Assembly (NCBI GenBank): GCA_020632475.1
Contig: JACKFM010000003.1
Coordinates: 62,001 to 126,000, forward strand
Origin: Candidatus Omnitrophota bacterium
GTDB lineage: Bacteria > Omnitrophota > Omnitrophia > Omnitrophales > Aquincolibacteriaceae
Direction: 5' to 3'
Length of the DNA: 64,000 nucleotides
In this document: positions 8,276 to 16,076 of the stretch, piece by piece
How the letters are laid out: every line of letters starts with the position of its first letter
Numbering within the stretch: the first letter of the stretch is position 1
Notes under the pieces: generated by a model
What the model was told of the DNA's origin: nothing
What the model saw: the letters and a program-made list of their open reading frames with translations, nothing else
Database searches by the model: none
Position numbers and translations under genes: made by a program

Positions 8276-8695
8276 ATGTCGGGAATTATTGAGTGGGACG
8301 AGCGCTTCAGCGTAGGCATTGAAGAGATCGACAATCAGCATAAGAAACTCTTTGCGATCATTGATTCCATGTTTGACGGCATTGCCGAGCAGGATAATAA
8401 GGAAATGCTGAGAGTGGCTTTTGATAAGGTGCTCGACTATACACGTTATCACTTCGCAACCGAGGAAAGTTATTTTGAGAAATTTAATTATCCCGATGCC
8501 GAAGAACACAAAAAACAACACGCCAAACTCATTGAAGAAACATTAGAGTTGCAAAAAGAATATTGTGAAGGGGCTCCGGGAATGACTCTGGAACTCATTG
8601 ATTTTCTGACCCACTGGCTGCAGCAGCACATTCTCCTGCACGATAAAAAATACGCCCCCTTTGTGAACCATCCCCTAAAATCCGGCAAAGGCTAA
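8276..8695 (+). CDS. Bacteriohemerythrin
   Basis: A single-domain 139-residue protein with all expected di-iron ligands: His22 (DNQHKKLF), His59 and Glu63 (HFATEE), His78 and His82 (HKKQH), His118 and Asp123 (HILLHD). Hemerythrins of this type bind O2 reversibly at a non-haem di-iron centre and serve as oxygen carriers, sensors or scavengers. The start has a GAGGAG-like site and lies 14 bases after htpG, so the two are probably one transcript. No methyl-accepting or cyclase domain is attached, so a storage or detoxification role is more likely than direct signalling. Confidence 0.94.
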   Translation: MSGIIEWDERFSVGIEEIDNQHKKLFAIIDSMFDGIAEQDNKEMLRVAFDKVLDYTRYHFATEESYFEKFNYPDAEEHKKQHAKLIEETLELQKEYCEGAPGMTLELIDFLTHWLQQHILLHDKKYAPFVNHPLKSGKG

Positions 8696-8711
8696 CGGGC
8701 GCAGTACAAGC

Positions 8712-8740
8712 TTCACGCTCAACGCTTTTTCCGCTATGCT
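8712..8740 (+). promoter_or_regulatory. Promoter for the MFS transporter gene, probably giving a leaderless mRNA
   Basis: TTCACG, 17 bases, TATGCT. The -10 box covers the upstream ATG at 8736, and the second ATG at 8748 is seven bases past the box, where transcription should begin. This argues that 8748 is the start codon and the message has no leader. Confidence 0.5.
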
Positions 8741-8747
8741 ACACGGC

Positions 8748-9932
8748 ATGCAGACATCTCCGCCTCATTCTTTTCTCAAACAATTCAGCTGGGCGCTTTA
8801 CGATTTTGCGAATACGATTTTTTCGGCGGTGGTGGTGACGGTTTATTTTCCGCTTTATGCCACGGATATTCTGGGTGCAAACACCCCGGTCGGAATCAGC
8901 GCCACCGCTTCAATGATCGCAGCCGGTTTGATGATTCCTGCCCTCGGACTTCTGATTGACCGCACCGGCAAAGCCAAGCGCTATCTCATTTTCACAACCC
9001 TTTTGTGTGTAGGTGCCACGGCAGCGCTTTTCTTTCAAAAGAATCCCGCTCCGCTGCTTTTTTTCTTTTTTGCCGCGAATCTGACTTATCACATGGCTCT
9101 TGTTTTTTATAATGCCTTGCTGCCCTGTGTGGCGGAGCCGAAAACCCAGGGATTTGTCTCGGGGTTAGGGGTGGGGCTGGGGTATCTCGGTGTGGTGTGT
9201 GCACTGCCGATTGCCGACTGGTGTGACCGCGAGTACGGCCGTCCGGCTGTTTTTTTGCTGGCCGCAGGGATGTTTTTGTTTTTTTCATTTCCGGTTTTTG
9301 CGCGTGTTCCCGAAAGACAGAAAGCGCCGGACAGTCATGCCCCCCGTGTTTTTTTAAAGCAGGCGCTGCATGATCTTTGGCAGGATAAAAACGCATTACG
9401 CTTTCTGGCCGGGAATTTTTGTCTGGTCGATGCGATGAATGCCGCGATTCTCTGGCTGTCCGTTTTTTTGACACGGCTTTTTGCAGTGCCGTCACAAACT
9501 TTGGTTCAGACTATTATCTGGATTAACCTTTCGGCCGGGCTTTGGGCTTTTGTTCTGGGGAAGGTGACTGACCGTGCCGGTGCCAAAAAAGTGTTGATGG
9601 GTTCAGCCGCTGCTATGGCGGCAGCGCTTTTGATTCTTTCGACGTCAGGATCATTTGAGACGGCATTTTGGGCATTGGTTATCTTCGGATCAGGAGCAAT
9701 TGCCGGAACCTGGACCGCCGGAAGGAAATTGTTGATTGATCTTGCCCCTCTAAACCGCCAGGGGGAGTACTTTGGATTTTATGGTCTGACGAATAAGATC
9801 TCGGCGGTGGGCAGTCTGCTCGTTGCGGTTTTGGCGGATCTGTTTGGATTCAGAATCGCGGTCTTCACACTTCTGCTTCCGGTCGCGGCGGCCTTGTTTT
9901 TAATCGGAAGTGTCAATACTGCAGGAGAATAG
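8748..9932 (+). CDS. MFS transporter, UMF1/Atg22-like
   Basis: 394 residues and about 12 membrane segments. The opening SWALYDFANTIFSAVV is the signature of the Atg22/UMF1 branch of the major facilitator superfamily, and LIDRTGKAKR fits the cytoplasmic loop-2 signature. Eukaryotic Atg22 exports amino acids from the vacuole; the bacterial members have no settled substrate. An ATG at 8736 would add four residues but lies inside the likely -10 box. The next gene is 217 bases downstream. That gap holds only a short CCGGG/CCCGG hairpin at 9944-9962 without a T-run. Confidence 0.85.
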   Translation: MQTSPPHSFLKQFSWALYDFANTIFSAVVVTVYFPLYATDILGANTPVGISATASMIAAGLMIPALGLLIDRTGKAKRYLIFTTLLCVGATAALFFQKNPAPLLFFFFAANLTYHMALVFYNALLPCVAEPKTQGFVSGLGVGLGYLGVVCALPIADWCDREYGRPAVFLLAAGMFLFFSFPVFARVPERQKAPDSHAPRVFLKQALHDLWQDKNALRFLAGNFCLVDAMNAAILWLSVFLTRLFAVPSQTLVQTIIWINLSAGLWAFVLGKVTDRAGAKKVLMGSAAAMAAALLILSTSGSFETAFWALVIFGSGAIAGTWTAGRKLLIDLAPLNRQGEYFGFYGLTNKISAVGSLLVAVLADLFGFRIAVFTLLLPVAAALFLIGSVNTAGE

Positions 9933-10149
9933 AAAATAGAGAACCGGGGAACAAAAACCCGGAGCCCGGAAAGAATACCAAAATAGCTTCTAGCACCAGG
10001 CTTCCGCTGTTGAAGTGGATGAGGCTGTGCAATTTTTAGTCGGCCTGTTTTTTGTCGGGAGATAAGCTGCGTTGGCAGGGCGTCGAGTATTGCGAGTATT
10101 AAAATTGCTTTTTTAATGGCCGATAATATTTTTTAATCGGAGAAAGTCT

Positions 10150-10806
10150 ATGCCTGTTTTGCATCAATACAAATTAATTTTCATTCATGTTCCGAAGACC
10201 GGCGGGCAATCGATTGAAAAAGCCCTGGGGATCTATGGCGTGAATAACTGCGGAAGCAACGAAGCGGACTTCAATATTGGGTACGGTATATTTCAGGAAA
10301 AAAAAGCTTTGCAGCATTGTACTCTAGATGAGATGCTTTCTTTTAAGCTTGTTTCGAAACAGCAGATTCAACAGTACTTTAAGTTTGCCTTTGTCCGTAA
10401 TCCCTGGGACCGTGTTGTTTCCGAGTATCATTGGAATATCGAAATACCGGACAAGCCAAAGCACTTCTATCCGGGGATCACCTTCTCGGAATTTGTCGAT
10501 TTATACATAGAAAATCGGACTTTAGAAGCGCATATCACCGATGACCATTTTTCTCTGCAGTCAGACTTTGTTTACAATTCTGAGGGGCAGTTGGTGGTCG
10601 ATTATTTAGGGCGTTTCGAGAATCTTAAGAAAGATTTCCACAAGATTTGCAGGATTAATCGAGTCCCGTGTGAGAAATTTCCGCATGTGCGTAAAACCAC
10701 ACATGAGCATTACTCGGTCTATTATGATCACAAGAGCAAAAAACAGGTCGAAAAGTATTATCAAAAAGACATTGATCATTTCAAGTATGCGTTTGAGAAC
10801 TATTAA
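10150..10806 (+). CDS. Sulfotransferase-family protein (Sulfotransfer_2 type)
   Basis: A small PAPS-dependent sulfotransferase fold. The 5'-phosphosulfate loop is HVPKTGG at residues 13-19 and the 3'-phosphate site is FVRNPWDRVVSEY from residue 81. 218 residues fits the carbohydrate sulfotransferase group (heparan/chondroitin type), which sulfates sugars of capsules, O-antigens or exopolysaccharides. It opens a three-gene AT-rich block with the pyruvyl-transferase-like and glycosyltransferase genes, supporting decoration of a cell-surface glycan. The acceptor is unknown. The nearest PAPS-related gene here, cysI at 35131, is not linked to it. Confidence 0.85.
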   Translation: MPVLHQYKLIFIHVPKTGGQSIEKALGIYGVNNCGSNEADFNIGYGIFQEKKALQHCTLDEMLSFKLVSKQQIQQYFKFAFVRNPWDRVVSEYHWNIEIPDKPKHFYPGITFSEFVDLYIENRTLEAHITDDHFSLQSDFVYNSEGQLVVDYLGRFENLKKDFHKICRINRVPCEKFPHVRKTTHEHYSVYYDHKSKKQVEKYYQKDIDHFKYAFENY

Positions 10807-10880
10807 TTTTACGGGGGTCATTCTTCTGAAGACCGCAAATCAGAAATGTTGACAGTATAGAGGGGCTTAGGGATCAGGCA

Positions 10881-11684
10881 ATGTGTCTCATGACTATGCA
10901 GGGCGAGTTCGAGATTCTTAAAGAGATAATATTAGAAAAAAGCCGACGGTTGCCTGTTTTCTACGTTCCCAACCGGGGGAATTGGGGGGACGCGCTGATT
11001 CGATATGCGACACTAAAGTTTTTCCATAATATCGGTCTTGAATTTGAGGAAATTCGGGACTATCAGAAATTATTTAAAAAAGACCTATTTTTCTTTTTGA
11101 GAAGAGGTCTCGTCATATACGGCGGCGGAGGTGCCTGGTGCCATTTGTTTTCAAATGCAGCATCGGTAGTTTCGAAGCTTAGCCAAAAATATCAGGTCAT
11201 CGTTTTGCCCTCGACTTATGAGTTAAGCCCGTCCCTTCCGCGTACGGTTCTTTTTTGCCGTGATCGGTATGAAAGCAAAAGAAATATGCCGCAAACCGTT
11301 TTCTGCCATGACATGGCTTTTTATCTTGGCAAGGAGATGCTTCTAAAAAATAGCGAAAAAAAGAATGTCAAAGAGAAAGGGTATTTTTTTAGAACCGATA
11401 AAGGGAGTGCCCATAAAATAAAAATACCGGCCTTGAATCGTGATCTCAGTCGGGAGGGAGATTGCTGGTCGGATATAGAGCCCTTTTTTGATGAGATTGA
11501 TCAATTTTCAGAGATTTACACAGACCGGTTACACGTTGCGATTGCTGCATGTTTGTTGAAAAAAGGAGTCCATTTATATCCGGGTTCATATTTTAAAAAT
11601 CGGGCAGTTTATTTATCAAGTATGAAAGATTATTTTGATCGTGTTTACTTTCATGAAAATTTTGATTTTAAAGAGACGGAATGA
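10881..11684 (+). CDS. Polysaccharide pyruvyl transferase-family protein
   Basis: 267 residues with the family landmarks: an N-terminal NRGNWGDALI block (glycine-rich, Gly-Asn-x-Gly-Asp), VIYGGGGAWC in the middle, and TDRLHVAIAACLLKKG towards the end, the Asp-Arg-Leu-His segment typical of pyruvyl transferases. These enzymes move pyruvate from PEP to a sugar, forming a ketal that adds negative charge to surface polymers. Three Met codons (10881, 10890, 10896) could start it; the first is used but no ribosome site separates them. It overlaps the next gene by four bases, so the two are translationally coupled. Confidence 0.75.
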   Translation: MCLMTMQGEFEILKEIILEKSRRLPVFYVPNRGNWGDALIRYATLKFFHNIGLEFEEIRDYQKLFKKDLFFFLRRGLVIYGGGGAWCHLFSNAASVVSKLSQKYQVIVLPSTYELSPSLPRTVLFCRDRYESKRNMPQTVFCHDMAFYLGKEMLLKNSEKKNVKEKGYFFRTDKGSAHKIKIPALNRDLSREGDCWSDIEPFFDEIDQFSEIYTDRLHVAIAACLLKKGVHLYPGSYFKNRAVYLSSMKDYFDRVYFHENFDFKETE

Positions 11685-12793
11685 ATTTAAAAAAAATATT
11701 ACAGGATTGGTTTTACGGTCTGAGCGATTATCTGCGGATGCTTTTACGTGTTCCTTATGCAGCACGGGACAGGCAAACTCCCTCAAGAGTATTATTGTGG
11801 ATTCTTTCTTGGACGGTCCGTCATGTCCATGGACCGCGAAGGCCGAAGCTGGATAAAAAGAATGTTCTTCTCCTGTGCATCTTGAGAGACGGCGAGGAAT
11901 TCATTCCGGATTTCATGAGGCATCACCAGGAGCGCGGCATCGGCCATTTTGTTTTTTTAGATAATGATTCTAAAGATAAGACCCTGTCTATTTTAAAACA
12001 GTACCCCAATGTCACCATCCTGCAAAGCCGTTTTCCTTATAAAACCTATGCTTTTGTGTTTAGAGCGTATTTCAAGAGAAAATTTGCAGGACCGTGGTGG
12101 ACTCTTTTTATGGACATTGATGAGCTGTTTGATTTCCCATTTTCAGAAAAAATAGATATTCGCACTCTGGTGCATTATTTGGAAACAAATGGGTACAATG
12201 CCGTGCTGGCCAATACCCTGGATATGTTTTCAGATAAAACATGGCTTGAATTAAAAAGAGGACCTCAGGGGTCTTTAAGAGAAATATTGCATTTTTATGA
12301 TGTCAGCGCTATTCAAAGAGCAGAAGAGTTTTTAGGAAAAGATGACAGGTGGAGCCAGCCACCTCCTTTGATTTGTGAGTATAGGGCGGGTGTCCGGCAA
12401 AAAGTTTTTCATCAAACGCATTGTCATCTGTCGAAATATCCTCTTTATGATTCCTCAAAAGGGATTCAGCCCATATCGGGAAATCCCCATGAAATATCCG
12501 GCAGGGTTTGTCTCGCCGATATTTCGTGTGTGCTTTTGCATTATACTTTTTCACGAAGTTTTCCCGAAAGAACCCAAAAAGCTATTCGGGAAAAAAACTA
12601 TACGAATCATTCGGAAAAATATCTCATTTATCACAGACAGCTGCAATCCACTTTAAACTGGAGCATCTATTCAAGGTCAACTCAGCCGAAACCATTAGGT
12701 TCCACTGAAGATTTGATTCGAGATCAATTTCTGGTTGTCTCGGAAAAGTATCTCAAATTTATAGAAAATCCAGGATCAAGTCCGGATATTTAA
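11681..12793 (+). CDS. Glycosyltransferase family 2-like protein (Glyco_tranf_2_4 type)
   Basis: 370 residues. Residues 60-150 match the DUF23/Glyco_tranf_2_4 pattern: CILRDGEEFIPDFMRHH, LDNDSKDKT (nucleotide-sugar recognition) and the metal-binding FMDIDELF with Asp145 and Asp147. No long hydrophobic helix is present, so it is likely cytosolic or peripheral. It shares an ATGA overlap with the upstream pyruvyl-transferase-like gene and is distinctly AT-rich compared with glyQ downstream. It presumably adds a sugar to the same surface glycan that the two preceding genes decorate. Donor and acceptor are unknown. Confidence 0.75.
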   Translation: MNLKKILQDWFYGLSDYLRMLLRVPYAARDRQTPSRVLLWILSWTVRHVHGPRRPKLDKKNVLLLCILRDGEEFIPDFMRHHQERGIGHFVFLDNDSKDKTLSILKQYPNVTILQSRFPYKTYAFVFRAYFKRKFAGPWWTLFMDIDELFDFPFSEKIDIRTLVHYLETNGYNAVLANTLDMFSDKTWLELKRGPQGSLREILHFYDVSAIQRAEEFLGKDDRWSQPPPLICEYRAGVRQKVFHQTHCHLSKYPLYDSSKGIQPISGNPHEISGRVCLADISCVLLHYTFSRSFPERTQKAIREKNYTNHSEKYLIYHRQLQSTLNWSIYSRSTQPKPLGSTEDLIRDQFLVVSEKYLKFIENPGSSPDI

Positions 12794-12840
12794 GCTGGAA
12801 GCAGAAAAAGACTATTTCCGGTAATGATCTCACGGATTTC

Positions 12841-12870
12841 TTGGACGCACTGCTTTATTTCTGCTAGAAT
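12841..12870 (+). promoter_or_regulatory. Promoter for glyQ-glyS, short or absent leader
   Basis: TTGGAC, 18-base spacer, TAGAAT. The -10 box ends nine bases before the glyQ ATG at 12880, so transcription would begin at or within about three bases of the start codon. Confidence 0.6.
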
Positions 12871-12879
12871 GCCGCACCT

Positions 12880-13821
12880 ATGCGTAAATACTTAACATTT
12901 CAGGAGTTAATACAATCCCTCAATAATTACTGGAGCCGTCAGGGGTGTCTGATTATGCAGCCCTATGATCTGGAAGTTGGCGCCGGTACTTTTTCACCGC
13001 ATACGTTCCTTAGAGCCCTGGGCCCGGAACCCTGGAATGCCGCTTATGTTGAGCCCTCACGCCGTCCGACCGACGGCCGTTACGGCGAGAATCCGCACCG
13101 CACTCAGCACTACTATCAATATCAAGTCATTATGAAACCCGCTCCGGCGAATATTCAGGAGCTTTATCTGGGCAGTTTGAAAAGCATCGGAATTGATCTG
13201 CTTTCACATGATATCCGGTTTGTCGAGGATGACTGGGAATCCCCGACGCTTGGCGCCTGGGGATTGGGCTGGGAAGTGTGGCTCGACAGTATGGAAATTA
13301 CTCAGTTCACTTATTTTCAGCAGTGCGGCAGTATTGATCTTGAAATGATCTCCGGTGAAATTACCTATGGCCTTGAGCGTATCGCCATGTTCCTTCAGCA
13401 GAAGGAATCCATTTTTGATCTTGAGTGGACTGACGGTGTGACTTATGGTGACGTTCATCTGCAGGGGGAGCGTGAATTTTCGACGTTTAATTTTGAAGGT
13501 TCTGATCCTCAAATGACTTTGCGCCATTTTGAAGACTATGAACGTCTGGCTAAAAGTCTTCTTGAAAAAAAACTGGTGCTACCCGCTTACGACTGCTGCC
13601 TGAAAACATCCCACTTGTTTAATCTGTTGGATGCGCGCGGTGCTGTGAGTGTGAATGAACGGCCGCGTTTTATCGGCCGTGTGCGTGCGCTGGCGCGTGC
13701 CTGTGCGCAGGCCTATCTGGAATCGCGCGAAGCCTTGGGATTTCCGCTGCTTCAACCCAAGCCGGCTGCCGTGAAGAAACAGGCTGCGCGTCCCAAACGT
13801 AAAAAGACCGTTAAAAGGTAA
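12880..13821 (+). CDS. glyQ: Glycyl-tRNA synthetase alpha subunit
   Basis: Catalytic class II subunit of the bacterial alpha2beta2 glycyl-tRNA synthetase, charging tRNA-Gly with glycine. The sequence opens with TFQELIQSLNNYWSRQGC and includes QPYDLEVGAGTFSPHTFLR and GLERIAMFLQ, all strongly conserved in GlyQ. At 313 residues it is slightly longer than usual because of a C-terminal basic tail (KKQAARPKRKKTVKR). glyS starts four bases downstream, so the subunits are co-translated. A good promoter sits immediately upstream and no ribosome site is visible, suggesting a leaderless message. Confidence 0.97.
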   Translation: MRKYLTFQELIQSLNNYWSRQGCLIMQPYDLEVGAGTFSPHTFLRALGPEPWNAAYVEPSRRPTDGRYGENPHRTQHYYQYQVIMKPAPANIQELYLGSLKSIGIDLLSHDIRFVEDDWESPTLGAWGLGWEVWLDSMEITQFTYFQQCGSIDLEMISGEITYGLERIAMFLQQKESIFDLEWTDGVTYGDVHLQGEREFSTFNFEGSDPQMTLRHFEDYERLAKSLLEKKLVLPAYDCCLKTSHLFNLLDARGAVSVNERPRFIGRVRALARACAQAYLESREALGFPLLQPKPAAVKKQAARPKRKKTVKR

Positions 13822-13825
13822 GAAG

Positions 13826-15934
13826 ATGCCCCGTTTACTTGTCGAAATCGGAACCGAAGAATTACCGTCACCCATGCTGGATGTGGTCTACGGCGAGCTT
13901 GAGGCCAAGGCCAAAGCGTTATTTGAATCAAACCGTTTGGCTTGCAGCAAAATTTGCGTTGAAGCCACCCCTCGCAGAATCGCTTTATTTGCAGAATTTT
14001 TAACGGCCAAGCAGAAAGATCAGGTCCTTGAGTTTTCAGGGCCTTCCTATGAAAAGGCCTATGAACCCTCCGGTCAACCTACCCGTGCGCTTGAAGGTTT
14101 TTTGCGCAGCAAAGGCGCTTCGATTAAAGAAGTTCAAATTAAGGAAACCCCCAAGGGCCGCTTTGTGGTTTTGTCGCAGCATCAAAAAGGTCAGGCGCTT
14201 AAAAAAGTGCTGCCCGAACTTTTAAACGGTTTGTTTCAGCAGATCGGGTTCCCCAAAAACATGCGGTGGGAGTCCTCGGGTTTCCGGTTTCCCCGTCCGG
14301 TGCGGTGGGTGATGACGCTTCTGGATAAAGAGGTTTTAAGATTCAGCTTTGCGGGATTAAAGTCAGGTAATACCAGTTATGGACACCGGTTTCTGGGGTC
14401 CAAGGCCTTTAAAATGGTTTCGGCCGATTGGACCGAATATAGCCGAAAACTTGAGCGTCAGCATGTCATTTTGGATCTTGAAAAGAGAAAAGACCTGATC
14501 CGTAAAGCCCTTCGTACAAAATTTGCTCAGCCCCATCTTGATGAAGGACTGGTGCATACGACCGCTCAATTGATCGAAGAACCCTTCTTAATGGAAGGAG
14601 GCTTTTCAAAAGATTACCTTGAGCTTCCTTCCGATGTGCTTTCAACCTGTATGCGTAAGCATCAGAAAATTTTTGCCTGTTATGACGCAAAAGGGAAATT
14701 AAAGAATCAGTTCGTGGCGGTTTTGAACGGTGAACGCAAAGGGCTGGCACGCATACGTGCGGATTTTGAAAATGTGCTGGAATCACGTTTAAAAGATGCC
14801 CGGTTTTTTTACGATGCCGATACGCGTGAGCCCCTTAGTGAAAAACAACCGCTTTTAAGTCAAATTGTTTACCTCGGTAAACTCGGTTCGATGCTGGATA
14901 AGACCAGACGGCTTGAAACGCTTGCCGGTAATCTTTGCCGTCTGTGCGGCAAACCGGAAATGACCCAGGATCTTCAGAGAACGGCAAGCCTGGCCAAAAT
15001 TGATCTGATGACCCAGATGGTTTTTGAATTTACTGAATTACAGGGAATTGTCGGCGGTGAATATGCGCGTGTGTTTAATGAGAAAGAAGAAGTCGCGCAG
15101 GCCATTGCCGCACAATATTTACCCAAGAACCTTGCAGAGAATTACAAGGACACGTTGAAGGCGATTAGTCCTCTGGGAGCCCTGTTTGGAATTCTCGACC
15201 GGTTTGATCTTTTGATCGGTGCTTTAGGTACGGGCATGGAACCCAGCGGAAGTCAGGATCCTTTTGCGCTTCGCCGCGCGGCAGGAGTGATCGTTAAATT
15301 GATTCGTGCCCATCAATTTCATTTTTCTTTAGATGAACTGACGAGCGCAAATGCGCAGCTTTACGGCGATAAATTAACGGTGCCCGTCAATGAATTGAAT
15401 GAGCGGTTGAAAAATTTTCTCAAAGAAAGAGTCGCCTTTGAACTTGAGATTGCAGCAGGTTCCCGGGATCATGAAATTCTGCAGGCGGTTTTTAAAACCT
15501 CCTTTACCGATATTGCCGATGTGTTTGTGCGTTTTGAAACGCTTAGACGGTTGTACGATGCGGATCGCGATCTTCTGATTAAAACGGCGAAGGTGATTGA
15601 AAGAACATCCAATATTTCAAAAAATGCCGGGCCTCAAGGATCGGAGCTCGAAGAAAATCTGCTGCAGGAGCCCAGTGAGAAGCTGCTTTTTAAGGCCCTG
15701 ACGGATACTTCAGATGCGTTGCTGAAGGCTTTTGAGTGTAAAGACTATGAAAGGGCGACTCAGGTTTTTGGCCGGACTTTTTATCAACCCGTCAATGATT
15801 TTTTTGAGCAAGTGATGGTCAATGTTGAAGATACGTCGATCCGCAATAACCGCCAGGCTCTGATGAAGCGTATTTGCAGCCTTTACACCGATCACCTGGC
15901 TGACCTTTCAGTACTATCCAGAATGGAACAATAA
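13826..15934 (+). CDS. glyS: Glycyl-tRNA synthetase beta subunit
   Basis: 702 residues, the usual size. It begins LLVEIGTEELPSPML, the conserved GlyS opening, and contains FPKNMRWESSGFRFPRPVRW and GTGMEPSGSQDPFALRR, typical of the HD-like and tRNA-body-binding domains. It binds the anticodon and elbow of tRNA-Gly and is required for activity of the alpha subunit. It lies four bases after glyQ with an AAGAAG-type ribosome site, one operon. The next gene, ppdK, is 142 bases away and may have its own promoter. Confidence 0.97.
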   Translation: MPRLLVEIGTEELPSPMLDVVYGELEAKAKALFESNRLACSKICVEATPRRIALFAEFLTAKQKDQVLEFSGPSYEKAYEPSGQPTRALEGFLRSKGASIKEVQIKETPKGRFVVLSQHQKGQALKKVLPELLNGLFQQIGFPKNMRWESSGFRFPRPVRWVMTLLDKEVLRFSFAGLKSGNTSYGHRFLGSKAFKMVSADWTEYSRKLERQHVILDLEKRKDLIRKALRTKFAQPHLDEGLVHTTAQLIEEPFLMEGGFSKDYLELPSDVLSTCMRKHQKIFACYDAKGKLKNQFVAVLNGERKGLARIRADFENVLESRLKDARFFYDADTREPLSEKQPLLSQIVYLGKLGSMLDKTRRLETLAGNLCRLCGKPEMTQDLQRTASLAKIDLMTQMVFEFTELQGIVGGEYARVFNEKEEVAQAIAAQYLPKNLAENYKDTLKAISPLGALFGILDRFDLLIGALGTGMEPSGSQDPFALRRAAGVIVKLIRAHQFHFSLDELTSANAQLYGDKLTVPVNELNERLKNFLKERVAFELEIAAGSRDHEILQAVFKTSFTDIADVFVRFETLRRLYDADRDLLIKTAKVIERTSNISKNAGPQGSELEENLLQEPSEKLLFKALTDTSDALLKAFECKDYERATQVFGRTFYQPVNDFFEQVMVNVEDTSIRNNRQALMKRICSLYTDHLADLSVLSRMEQ

Positions 15935-16076
15935 TGATAGAATAACCGTCTTTTACAGACCGCTTAAAGCTTAGACGCTCTAAATTTCCTTACCGTAAGA
16001 AACCCAAGGTAATTAAATGATCAGCCTGTAAGCTGTGTGTATCGAATGAACTTATAAAATGAAAAAGGAGAAGTCA

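Noticed and set aside
9944..9962. Intrinsic terminator after the MFS gene
   Set aside because: CCGGG/CCCGG stem is only five pairs and is not followed by a T-run.
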